Shown: positions 1 through 10,020 of the stretch, one piece after another | Position numbering within the stretch: the first letter of the stretch is position 1 | How the letters are laid out: each line of letters begins with the position of its first letter | Source of the DNA: Diaporthe sp. PMI_573 | Lineage: Eukaryota; Ascomycota; Sordariomycetes; Diaporthales; Diaporthaceae | Direction of reading: 5' to 3' | Assembly (NCBI GenBank): GCA_021399435.1 | Contig: JAJTUP010000085.1 | Location: 1-64,000, forward strand | Length of the DNA stretch: 64,000 nt | Notes under the pieces: model-generated | The model's database searches: none | What the model was told of the DNA's origin: nothing | What the model saw: the letters and a program-made list of their open reading frames with translations, nothing else | Made by a program: the position numbers and the translations under genes

Positions 1-880
1 ATCAGCAGGTATGCAGACGGTGATGATCTTATGAGCCCTGCAATATCTCTCAAAATCGGCTGAGGGTTGGTGTTCGTGCCCATTGAATATCAACATGCGG
101 TAGACCCCCTTTGTACGTGCTGTGGTGTGGTTCTGGAAATGTTCAATCCATTCCAGCACAGTGTCATTATCCGGCCACCCGTGTTTCGTAGTCTTAATAG
201 CCCAGTCGCCAGGGACGCCGCCTTCGGTATACCAGCTGGCCAAATGCGCTTTAGCCTTGACAACTAGTAATGGCGGGACACACCACCCATCTGCGCTGAT
301 ACATTCTATGGCTGATGCCACCTCTTTGTCTCCACACCGGATTGATCTCTCTCGTTCTTGCTGACCGTTGCGTGTAATGACCATTCTGATGGTGGCTGGC
401 CCCATTATGAAACTTGTTCCATCGAAGTTGTAAAATTCGGAATCCTGGATAGTGTACTTCTCACGTAGGTTGCGTACCATATCATACCATGCGTTTACAC
501 GGTCTGGATCTGGGAATGGCAGCCTCTGACGACCATCAACACAGTCAACGCATGTATTCAGGCGTGGTTCGGAGGTGACAAATGTTTGCGCCCAAAACGT
601 TCCGACACGGCCACCGTGGCGATCTCGGAGTAGAGAATTCGCCATATCTTCAACCTGTGCCAGTGTAGGCAAGTATCCTCGCAGTTCAAGGTCAAGTACA
701 TGTTGGATAAGCTCCTCCTCTTCTGCCTTGGTCAACTTCTTGGTGTTGGTCAGTGTGGCGTGTGATGGTGCTTGGCTGGCCATTTGGTATATTAAGGTTG
801 TGGGAATAGCCTGATAATTTTGGATTAGATATGCTGCATACTCTGTACGGAAGAACAATGTTGTGTTGTTTTGTTCCGGT
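1..880 (-). pseudogene. pogo/Fot1-type transposase relic (DDE_1), runs off left edge
   Basis: The minus strand is open without any stop from about 880 to the window edge. It aligns by eye, segment for segment, with the Fot1-like transposase at 28.7-30.4 kb: the AEEEELIQHVLDLELRGY block, the NFD(x)TSFIMG block, then SADGWCVPPLLVVKAKAHLASWYTEGG. The first in-frame ATG is at 783, but homology extends about 30 codons upstream of it, so the true start is unclear. The transposase should act in the nucleus to cut and paste its own element. Key residues have decayed. The motif normally NFDETGF reads NFDGTSF, and the second catalytic Asp (normally LDGHGSH) is Asn in FNGHEHQ. An active enzyme is therefore unlikely. 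The third catalytic Asp lies beyond the edge. The open frame without catalytic residues could mean missense-only decay or, less likely, a domesticated DNA-binding protein. Confidence 0.8.
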
Positions 881-883
881 TTA

Positions 884-2010
884 CATAAAATGATACGCGA
901 AGAAACGCGTCTATTGTCACGACTCAAAGCACCTAACCTGAAGGGTTAGGGTCCTGTTATGTAAGCCGTTGGCTTGTCAAAACTCGCAACCTGTGCCGAT
1001 TCCTGTTATGTGGCTCTGCGAGCTACGTCTTGTTAACAGAGCCTGTGTCTACTAAGGATAGAGCCTATACGTAGTAAATAGAAGAACTGCCTGATCATCC
1101 TGACTGCTCAACATCCACCTGCCCGGGAACCGCCTGCCTACCCCCAAGCACTTCTTTCTAACGAAAGGCCTTGCTTAACAGGATAGCTTGCTAGCCGTTC
1201 CCCAGTATAATTTAATATATTTTAATAATATTGTATGATTAATACCCGTGAATTTTTAATTTAAATGCTTAACTCTAGTTAGAAATAAGTAGAGGGGAAG
1301 GAATTAAACTGGTTTTCTGTTTCAAATCTCCTAATTATAGGCGGATGTGTAGGGTCTATCCCCCTATGATTAAGCAATACACCCTTTGACCAGTTCCTGT
1401 ATAACCGTATTTGTATAGTTAGTGGTGAATTCAACAGCCGACGTAAATATGATGGGGAGGGAACTTTATCCGGAATCCTAAATTATGGGATAAGACTTTT
1501 CAACAATCTAAAGACTTATCCTTAAATAACCTCTGGATCTTCGCAGAGGGCCCTCTGGAAATCATAAGGTCGATTAAACCTGGTCTTCAAGCTTGGTTGT
1601 GCATCCACGAAGCTAAAAAAAAAAAGTACGCCGCTTGAATATATCTTCCAATCAAGGTACTTTCGCGATCTGGCCTACATTACTTACGTTTTTTTAAGTC
1701 ATCAAATGGAGTTGAGGTCCAGTACATTACAGCGCACCCTGCAAGGTACGGAGTAGGCTCTTCCTAATATGCCTTGGCCTATATGATCAATCACACTGTG
1801 GCACTTACACAGCGACAAACCGCCGGATGCACTATACGAATTATCATAAGCTATCGTGGACTTACAGTCGAATTATGCACATAGTAATACTTGACCTGTC
1901 TCACTGTATACTTTGACCTTGTTGATCCCTACCGCGGTACTTGAACGGCCTACATGCCTCAACCGGATACCTCGACCGGGTACCTCGACCAGATACATGG
2001 GAGCCGGGGA
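884..2010. other. intergenic, repeat-derived, no gene seen
   Basis: I see no convincing gene here. A segment at about 1031-1180 starts TGTTAACAG and ends GCTTAACA. It might be a small solo LTR or MITE, but no target duplication is visible. Positions 1200-1280 are strongly AT-rich. Short imperfect repeats of a CTCGACC/TACCTCGACC motif lie at 1970-2000, just before the hAT element. Confidence 0.5.
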
Positions 2011-4483
2011 TAGTGATGCATTTTTCTGTACACGTACGTACGTACGTACTGTATTTTGGGTAGCTGTACGTACGTACAACTTTTCTGTACGTACAAAATT
2101 GTACCATACAAATTTCCTCCTTCCTTTTTAGGCAATAGTTGAGTACGAGCATTCATACGGTCCTGGTCTCCTGTCACTCTAGTCTCCAACCACTGATTCC
2201 ACTTCAGTACCAACCCCTAATATATCACCTGTCGACTGTAAGACACCTTCCCACTCGAAATCTCCATTGGCAGAGGCCATCACACCATCCATCCAGACCT
2301 TCTTGCCCTGCGCATTCACAAACAACTCGAGGTACGAATCTTCAAGTTCCAGCCAGTCCTTCTCCTCAAGATCCGCCCAGCGCTTTTTATGCGCGTACTT
2401 CTGATCCTTAAGGCGATCTAATACGCGATCATTCATAAAAATGAAGGCCTGCATGTCCGCGTGCATGGGCGTAAGGCGATTTCGAGCTTTCGTGTGTATG
2501 AACCTGATAGCAGAGAAACTTCGTTCTGAAGGTACGGAGTTTGCAAGCGTGTTCATTACCTTCACAGCTACTCTAGCCAGAATCGAGCCCTGGTTGAGGA
2601 GGCACTGCCACGCCATTGCTGGCCTGAAACCATCGTCGTATACAGCGCTGTGCTTATTGAATAAGCCGTCTGGGCCGCCTGTACGCATTCGGAAGTGTGT
2701 GAATTCGGAGAGGGCACGGTGATACTCGTCGTCATTTTCCAGCTGTTTCTGCAAATATTCTTGTACGCGTGCAAAGACGCTAGGCGGAAGTTTCGAGTTT
2801 GGACCTGTTGTATCAGGCCGGAGGGCATCGGCGATCCAATGTATATCGTACGTTTGCTTATCAAGCCTAGCTTTGAATATAGCGTCAATATCGTCCCACG
2901 GAATATCAGGGAACTGATCAGCCTCTCTCATCTCAGCCCATTTGCTTTTGATTTGCAGCCAGCGATTTACAACGTGTGCAATTCCCGCCCCATCAGCCTC
3001 AGAAGCGTGTTGAAAGTCGTTCACCGGTTTCAGCACAGCGATCGCAGCCTCGAGTTCTAGCCAGAAGCTGCTGTCTTTGATGATCCGAACCGCTTCGGGC
3101 AGGAGAACGGGGCAATCTTGAGATCGCAACTCATCCCGTACATCTTTTCGAACAGACCAGTCTCTGGCAGGGTCTCGAGAACGGAGGAGGGAGAAGAAAG
3201 AATTGTACTGGGAACCCCAGCGTGTAATTATACTGTTCGGAACGAGCAGGTTAGTATATCAATTTCTCAGTCGCAGCTAACAATTCACCGGTACCTTCTG
3301 ATCAGCGCGCGAGTTACTCCGTTCCACCTTGTGCGCTGGCACATTCTCAATCTTTGTAATTGTAATTTAGACCGTGAGAAGAACACGAGCAGGGTGCTGA
3401 CGTTGTTAAAGAGATCCTCGAAGAAGGGAAGAAGAAGAATATCTTTAATCAGAAGCTGAAGGCCGTGAGAATCGCACAGAGAGAAGTTGATGTGTGAGAG
3501 CTCTGGGAATCCGCCTAGCAGGTTGTGTACAGAGCGCATCGTATTTTCGGTATCCGTACAGATAGAATTGATCCTGGAGAGATCGCCGCCACACAGTTGC
3601 TGCATTTCTCCCCAGATCAGCCGCACCCAGTTCTCTGCCGTGTGCTGTTCGTCTCCCGTGTCAAGTGTTTTCCAGTAGAAGGCCGGGCCGTCTGGTACCT
3701 GTACCGAGATATTAACGATCCTGTGGCCCGAGACATTATCGGAGTCGTGAAATATGATGTTGAACCATTCCGAGCTGGTAATACGTTTGAAAACCTCGTC
3801 ATAGATTTCCTGATAGAACTCGGGAAGAATTCGCGTGATGACGGCACGGCTAGGGGGCTTCCAGCCAGGCTTGATGCGAGTGAAGAAATAACGCCAACGA
3901 CGGCTCTCGAAGAGGCTGAAGGGGCGACCGCCGGCGATTACAGCAGCGGCGGCATCATAGGCGAAACTGCGGCTCTCGTCCTGAGAGATATGCTGAATTC
4001 CGACCTCCGTTATCTTCTTTTGTACAGCTTCAGAATATGAGGGAAGATAGCCGGCGTTATCTCGAGCTTGGCGCTCTTGTCGCTGCGTAGCTTGCCATTT
4101 GTCACACGCAGCGAGGTGCTCTTTCGGCCTCCCAACAGAGGTCGCTGCAAAGTCCTTCTGGCAGTGACGGCATCTGTATCGCTTGCTTTTCTTGGGGTTC
4201 GAGCGGCCGAGGTCGATAAACTGTCGCCAAATGAAGGCAGCGTCAGCTTTGGCAGGGGCCATCTTTTTTGGCGATGCGTTCAATTGGGAGAGAATGGCAG
4301 AGTAACGCTGAGTTGTTCAGCCGGCAAAGTTTTGTACAGCTCCGTACTTGTACGGCATGACCCATAAATTACCTGATTTGGAATATAGTGGGCTCAGTCG
4401 TACGTACATAGTACATGTACGTACATTTTCTTCCTGTACGTACGTACGTACAACAAGGTTGTACAAACTGTACAACATCACTA
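2011..4483. mobile_element. hAT-superfamily DNA transposon (element hAT-1)
   Basis: The element is bounded by inverted TAGTGATG (2011-2018) and CATCACTA (4476-4483), a typical hAT-like end. Inside both ends are dense GTAC/ACGTACGT subterminal repeats (about 2030-2090 and 4400-4470), the kind of motif hAT transposases bind. A spliced transposase gene fills the interior on the minus strand. The 8 bp outside each end (GCCGGGGA and CTTATGGC) do not match, so no target-site duplication is evident. The right flank is LINE ORF1 sequence but the left flank is not, which suggests rearrangement after insertion or misplacement of one end. Confidence 0.7.
2179..4283 (-). CDS. hAT transposase (BED finger, hAT C-terminal dimerisation domain), 2 exons
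   Basis: The transposase would cut and paste the surrounding element. I model exon 1 as 4283-3295 and exon 2 as 3232-2179. They are joined over a 62-bp intron (3294-3233) with GT donor, perfect TACTAAC branch point and CAG acceptor. Frame is maintained and the product is about 680 aa, a normal hAT length. The N-terminus carries a BED zinc finger (residues about 35-65: CRHCQKDF...HLAACDKW). The C-terminus carries the dimerisation signature LANSVPSERSFSAIRFIHTKARNRL in two pieces: SERSFSAIRFIHTKARNRL preceded by LANSVP. No stop or frameshift is seen once the intron is removed, unlike most transposons here. Whether the catalytic triad is complete was not verified. Confidence 0.8.
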
Positions 4484-5635
4484 CTTATGGCCGAGCTCTT
4501 GGCAGTTGTAGCATTGTTCCGGTCCGGTGATCTGTTCGAATACACTTGTATATGCTGATTCGCCTGCCACAAGAAAGTAGTGTTCCTGCAGTAGTCTCCT
4601 GGCATCGCTGCTTTTAGTAAGATACACCACCATGGATCCGTATTCCTTAGGGTTGACCTTTCGACTCAGCCAGGCCACCTTGGCAATCTGGACTTCATTC
4701 TCGTGGCTTAACGTTTCCATTGCTCCAGGAAGGACCTTGAATTCCTGGTCGAATACGGCCGCACGATTCATGCTGTCAACTTTGACTGGGTACAGTTGGT
4801 CTCGAAGCACCCTTGCACCCGGGGCCTTCCTGGCCTCGAGGATGGTCTTAATCTTTTGCATTTCTTCTTCGTTTCTGCTAATGATCCTCAAGCGGTTGGC
4901 ATTCCGTCCGTCTCTAGTCACCGCGACGCATCGCCAGTGAGGTTGGTCACTCGACGCTCGCATTTCCTGTTCAACCGTTTTGCGGATCATTGCCGGTGTG
5001 GCGTCCTTAGTATGATCCTCGGGCACTCTGGATGTGTCCAGCGTGCAGAAGACCGGTTCTGGGGTTGCCGATCGGGCCGTAGCCGGAGACGGGGTGGACA
5101 TGCTGACAGGTGTCATTCTAGCTGCGTCTGCATATGTCCGACCCGGTGATCGCGGTGTTTCAGCCTTGTTCAATTCATCCAGCTGCAGTCGGGTCCGCTC
5201 TAGCTCGCCGCAAACTTGGGTAAGCTGCTCTCGGACCTGCGATAATTCTTGCGCCATCTGGGCCGTGGCCTTGGTCACTTCGTCCGTCATACAGTCTCTA
5301 AGCTTGGTGAACTCGAGCTGAAACTCAGCCTTCATCGATTCAATTTTCTTGTTGAAGTCCTGCTCCAGGAGTTGTTTTAGGCTCTGAATTGCCTCGACCA
5401 TGCTGCCGGTCGCTTTGGGGGTAGTCGTTTCCCGGGCTCTGGTTTGTCCCAGAGTTCCCTCACTGCTTTCACCTTCTTCCTGCCATTCCATATTACGATT
5501 TTGCTGCTCCATCTCCATTGCCTTTGTCGTTCTGATTCTCTTTCGCAGGGGACGACGATATCCCCCGCCCGAAGCATCCGGCTCGCGTCCCATGACGATG
5601 ATGACGTCTGAAGCGGGGTTCGCGACACCAGACAT
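4481..5635 (-). pseudogene. LINE (Tad-like) ORF1/Gag fragment cut by hAT-1
   Basis: This is the first ORF of a non-LTR retrotransposon. It has a basic N-terminus (RRPLRKRIR), a long Gln/Glu-rich coiled-coil segment (residues about 85-155), an RRM-like region, and the start of a CCHC zinc knuckle (CYNCQELGHK) at the very end. ORF1 proteins of this kind bind element RNA and act with the ORF2 endonuclease/reverse transcriptase. The knuckle is interrupted exactly where the hAT terminus begins, and the stop codon (TAG) is supplied by the hAT inverted repeat TAGTGATG. No reverse transcriptase is present on the other side of hAT-1, so only the 5' part of the LINE survives. The ATG at 5635 is followed by a long open frame. 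Confidence 0.75.
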
Positions 5636-5714
5636 CCACCAACGGCCTGAATCTCCGCCAAGCGGTTACCAGGTCTTCCAAAAGTTATAAAGAAGATAAA
5701 TAAAATGATTTTGG

Positions 5715-5821
5715 TTTGCTATACAGTCAAAGGCGAAATGGGTTTTTCCGGGTCCGAGTGCTGGGTTCGCCTTTACTCCCTAGTACAGTCAAAGGCGAAA
5801 TGGGTTTCGCTAAAACCTTTA
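5715..5821. repeat. terminal-repeat remnants of a second TA-flanked transposon ('element B'), left part
   Basis: Two near-identical stretches starting CAGTCAAAGGCGAAATGGG occur at about 5724 and 5783, with an inverted GTTCGCCTTTACT between them. The second copy continues into TTTCGCTAAAACCTT, where the Fot1-like element at 5822 is inserted. The interrupted sequence resumes at 7623 (GTTAACATTTTTAGTAG). A second copy of the same terminus, in inverse orientation, ends at 24698. No coding sequence for this family is visible. Confidence 0.6.
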
Positions 5822-7620
5822 ACGTAATCCACAAACGAGTGGGCCACCCAAACGAGTGGGCCACTTTCCACCACCCCCTACTAAAAACAGCTATATTTAC
5901 ACCACAACGCTACTAATTGACCACGATTTCCTCGCAGATGGAGGAATCGGAAGCTTCTATAGCCTCTGGGCACGTACGGATCGTATGGCCTGGCTTTCTA
6001 CACCCCCCACAGCACCGTAGCTTCGTAGCAGCCCCCTTCGTACGACCCCCCCCCACTACGTATTTCGCTGGCTAGCTGGTCATCCACATCCATTTGATCG
6101 AGTATACCAACGGCCTCTTGAACCGTAAGGGACCCCCCCAAGCCGTATACGTGTGCGTTTGGCCCTCTTACGCTTACTAAGTGCTTCGTTGGCCTTGTAA
6201 GCCGTTGAAAGCTCTGTACGTAAAAGAGCTAGTTGGTGCGCAACGGCCGTAGCCCCCTTAGCCAGCTTATCCACGGCAGCTAGTATATGGGTAGGGGAGC
6301 TATTCTGGTGGGCAGCTATACGGCTTTTAATAAGCTCGGTTTGAGAGGTGGTTTCGTGTGGGTTGTGTGGCGGGGAGGGCGTTCGTGGCCGGATATCTAG
6401 CTTTGATATTACCCTGGCTGGATCGTATAGGGCTAGACCGGCCCCTAGGAAGCCGGCTTTTATATTGGTGGGCGTGATGGAGGTAAAGAAGGCCTCACGA
6501 AAGCCACAAAGGAACTCCAGCTTCGTGATGTGGTTGATATGGGCCCTCATATAAGCCTCGATTTGCCGGCCGTACACTTGCTTCAACAGCCCAAAGCACC
6601 CCACATCTAGTGGCTGGAGTATATGGGAGGAATGGGCCAGCATACAAAGCATGATGATATCGTTAGCCTTACAATAGGCCTCAAATCGAGCCGAATGGTG
6701 GCTTTCGTGGCCATCTAGTATAAGAAGCCGATATCTACCCTTTGTATGGCTACGCGTAGCGCGATCAAAGTGCTGGATCCACGCGTAGCCTACCTCATTT
6801 GTAGTCCAGCCATTTTCGGTAGTTTCAAGGACCCAGTCAGCTGGTAAGCCACACTCCGTATACCAGTTAGCAAGGTAGTATTGAGCCGCTAGGATGATGA
6901 ATGGGGGGATGGCTTCGCCGGCTGCGCTTACGGCTTAGATCACGGTTACCCATTCGCGATTCCCCGGCTAGGCTAGCTTGGCTTTAGAACAGCCATCTGA
7001 GGTTGTAACGACCATTCCAGCAAAGATTATACCCAGTAGAAAGCCGGTCTCGTCAAAGTTCCACTAGTCTTCATCCAGGATCCCCCATTTAGCCTTTATA
7101 TTTCGTACGAGATCAAACCGCTCTTTAATAAGCGAAGGATCTTCACACAAAGCTCGCTAGTAATCATATTTACGCATATAACGCATACGGAGGGCTGGTT
7201 AGCGCCGTATGAAGTTGGAGGACCAGTTTTTACCCAGGGGGGGCGCATCGCATATCCGTAAAAGCTCGTTAGCCATATCTTCCACACCACTTAATCTAGG
7301 GGGGAATGCTCGCGTTCCTAGGTCGATTATATAGTCAACAAGCGTTTGCTCTTCCAAGTCAGTAAGTTTACATAGATTAGGTGTAGTATCGCGTCGTGAG
7401 GCTATACCGGTCTGACGTCGGGCAAGGGTATTACGGCTGATATTATAGATCTTCGCGGCCGTTCGGAGGCTAAGTTTCGGGTCTTTTTTAATGGCCAAAA
7501 GGGCCATATTAACCCTGTTTTCGTTTGAAAGCGATTCCATGGCTGGTTGTGGAGGAATGGTGGTGTGTATGGAAAGAACGCGTCGCGGTGGAAAGTGGCC
7601 CACTCGTTTGTGGATTACGT
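5822..7620. mobile_element. Fot1-like (Tc1/mariner-pogo) transposon, RIP-degenerate
   Basis: Inverted ends beginning ACGTAATCCACAAACGAG lie at 5822 and (reverse complement) 7620, flanked on both sides by TA, the target duplication expected of this superfamily. The left end carries the motif AAACGAGTGGGCCAC twice in tandem; the right end has it once. Length is about 1.8 kb and the interior is a broken transposase on the minus strand. The element lies inside the terminal repeat of element B. Confidence 0.85.
5913..7540 (-). pseudogene. Fot1-like transposase, multiply broken
   Basis: The frame starts at ATG 7540 (MESLSNENRVNMALLAIKK, HTH_psq-like). It continues as a CENP-B-type helix-turn-helix, then the DDE_1 catalytic region: NFDETGFLLG, LILDGHESHHSARF and SSHILQPLDVGCF. 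The catalytic Asp residues are recognisable. Reading in one frame I count five internal stops: after FIRR, after RKYDY, after GILDED, before PGNREWV and before AVSA. Most sit where related copies have Gln, consistent with CAA/CAG changing to TAA/TAG. Two frameshifts follow in homopolymer runs (C run near 6134; G run near 6050), beyond which a CCHC-like knuckle (CCGGCRKPGHTIRTC) is readable in another frame. The element cannot move itself. Confidence 0.8.
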
Positions 7621-7944
7621 TAGTTAACATTTTTAGTAGTGGCGGTGTGGGTCTGTGGCTTACATGGCTTGGCACGTCACGGTTGTATGGCCCCAGTCCA
7701 GCAAGCAGGCAAGCAACAATGACCATGGAATATTGTGAAAATCATGCCAACCTGCGGAATGCACATTGAAAGATTGTCACGTAGTATCACATGTTCCCCG
7801 CTATCGTCTAACTACGAGGCAGCTATTATCTTGCTAACCTTCGACTGCCTACGGGACGCTGTGCGGCTGCAAAATGGTTCAAGAGCGCAAAATATTTCTC
7901 CACGAGTGAGTCACGCGCTTAAAAGCACAAGTAAGAAAACAAAT
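7621..7944. repeat. element B terminal sequence (continuation), then no gene
   Basis: From 7623 the sequence continues the element B terminus broken by the Fot1-like insertion. About 65 bp (GTTAACATTTTTAGTAG ... TGGCTTGGCACGTCAC) match the reverse complement of 24541-24660 with substitutions. The rest up to the HET relic shows no gene. Confidence 0.5.
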
Positions 7945-8533
7945 TCATTTACTTCTGATGGCGTCCGCAAACGTTGACGGGATATTTGTCCATGGGATTC
8001 CGAGTAGTTGTTGCTCATAATTATGTAACTGTTGTCGTCTGGCATTCAGGCCACGGCTCCTCAGGTCCCCAGCAGTGACTTAGAGCAGCATACCGCGCAT
8101 TTCGAGGTACCGATTCCCGTTGGTGTAGAGAAACGCCATTAGTCTCGGCATCGTGGGGCACGAAGAGCAGACGCGTTGGCAGAAAGCCGACGTGAGAAGC
8201 CCTGCATTTGGGGTGCTCGCCATCGCATTCATCAATCTGACTCGTCGCCGAGGCCATACTGGATCCTCTCGAACACATCCTTGAGACTTCCGCCACCGAC
8301 CCATAGAGGTCCATGGACAAAATTGAGACTCCGGGTGCGAGGGGCGTGTCCCCTCCGGCTTCTATCAATGCGAACAAGTGGCGGACGGGTCTGCCAGAGC
8401 TACCACTACCTCCACCGAGCAAAGCCGCACTGATTGATCTGGGCAACCCAGTGGTGCTTGAGGACCTCGCCAGGGTGGCGGGAGTGTTGTTGCCCCCCGA
8501 GCCGTCGAGTGGGCCAACACCGCGGCACAACAC
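7945..8533 (-). pseudogene. HET (heterokaryon incompatibility) domain fragment, frameshifted
   Basis: The first segment contains LPTRLLFVPHD and ARYAALSHCWG, the N-terminal signature of the HET domain. At about 8035 the frame is lost. In another frame the domain continues with LLGIPWTNIPSTFADAIR, matching the next HET block, and then stops at 7945. The later blocks (the WIDSLCI-type motif) are absent. HET proteins trigger cell death when genetically different hyphae fuse. This copy is truncated at both ends and cannot make a full domain. No intron explains the shift convincingly. Confidence 0.65.
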
Positions 8534-10020
8534 AAATTCCCGCCCCTTACGGATGCGTTAAGGGATGACCTGGGGTACGGTTTGCTCTGTGGCCATGCCC
8601 AAGGACCTCATTGTTGACTCGCTCCTGCTCTAGGTCTTGTGGCCTGTGGAGGAGGTTTTACCATGACTCGTCCCACTCGCAGACGGGGCACTAGTTTCCC
8701 CGAGAGCGCGGCTGGTCATCAGCACGCCATTCGGCCGCCAGCTCCATGTGGAGAGCTGAAGGGCCAGCTGCTCGTCGCGGACGGAAGAATCCATGCGTGA
8801 TTGGAGAAACAGTGGATGACTTCAGTGCGACCATTCATGAGCTTGTGATCCCAGGCAACGTGGTATGAAGGCAAACAAAGTCCCGTCCTGCCCCTGTATG
8901 TTAGAAAGCGTGCCCCTTCTTTCAGACTTGGGGTCACAGGGGAAAGAATAATGCAATGATCACAGCATTGATTTGCCAATATCTGTGGTCTCCCACCGTG
9001 GAGGGATCTACCCCGTGAACCAGAGAGGGTTCGATCTTAAGCAGGAGAAGAGCAACCAATGACAGCAACATTGAGCTTAATACGGTGGCTCTTTTAAGAA
9101 TAACAGATAGTATCGAGTTCATAGCCGAGAATCTTTCACTGCAGATCTAGTTGCCCAAGAATTATTGTAGTAGTTGTCTCATTGGTTGTTTTTAGCAATG
9201 TGAGAATGGCTTCATTGAATGATGACTTTTCGTTTTGGTGTCATGCGAGGTGGTGTAATCACACTGAGGTTCTAATGTTCTGAGTCGGTCTGGACCTGCA
9301 GACGTCACAAAAGATTAAAGCGCTGTTGGCGGGTGGGAACTGGTCTCTGGAAAAAAGTAAAAAAGAAATAGTAGTGAGCATAGGATATCGATGCACAATT
9401 TTTACCATGTAGCGTCGTGAAGCATTAATGTTACTTAGGCAACCTCTAGTTATGCATTGCTGAGGAGTTAATTGTAATGAATCCGGATATTCGCACCTAA
9501 GAAAATGGAAATTATACCTAATTTCTAACTAAATAAATAGTTTTAGACATTAGGTGCAATCTCTATGTTTTTAGGTGCAAATATCTAGAATCATTGTAAA
9601 TACATCAACCAGCAAAATCTGTAGCCAGCAGATATCCCAACCCTAATAGAGCTACTAATTTTCAAGATGTATAAACCTATATTAGTAGTTATTTCGAACT
9701 AGAAACTAGTTGATTAACTAGATATCATCATTTCTCACTACTGTGCAGAGGTTGGTATGCTTGTAGGTAATGAGTGTTACAAAACTACATAATGAATACT
9801 TGAGTGTCTACTATAGGTACGTCCCATTAATTAAAGAATAACAAATGCCTGATGTAAAATAAGCATGTTCAATTTCAAAAAGTGGTTTCAGTCTTATCTA
9901 CATACATACTAAGCTGTATAGTCCCTGGATCCAGCCTACCTAGGAAATCGATGATCTAACTAATGCACCCCATGCGGTCTGTACCATGGAAGGTCAAAAG
10001 AAGCAATGAACCATACCGGT
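8534..10020. other. intergenic, no gene recognised
   Basis: I see no gene. Positions 8534-9120 could hold decayed 5' HET sequence, but nothing recognisable remains. From 9120 the DNA becomes AT-rich. It includes a fold-back repeat (9476-9598, separate entry) and the 3' region of the monooxygenase gene. Confidence 0.4.
9476..9598. repeat. fold-back / MITE-like inverted repeat
   Basis: Two arms of about 55-60 bp are inverted copies with scattered mismatches. The left arm contains GATATTCGCACCTAAG and the right arm its partner TTAGGTGCAAATATC, with almost no loop between. The whole unit would fold into one long hairpin, as small MITEs do. No coding capacity is present. Confidence 0.6.

Noticed and set aside
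1031..1180. Possible 150-bp solo LTR (TGTTAACAG...GCTTAACA)
   Set aside because: No target duplication and no second copy in the window, so not called as a feature.
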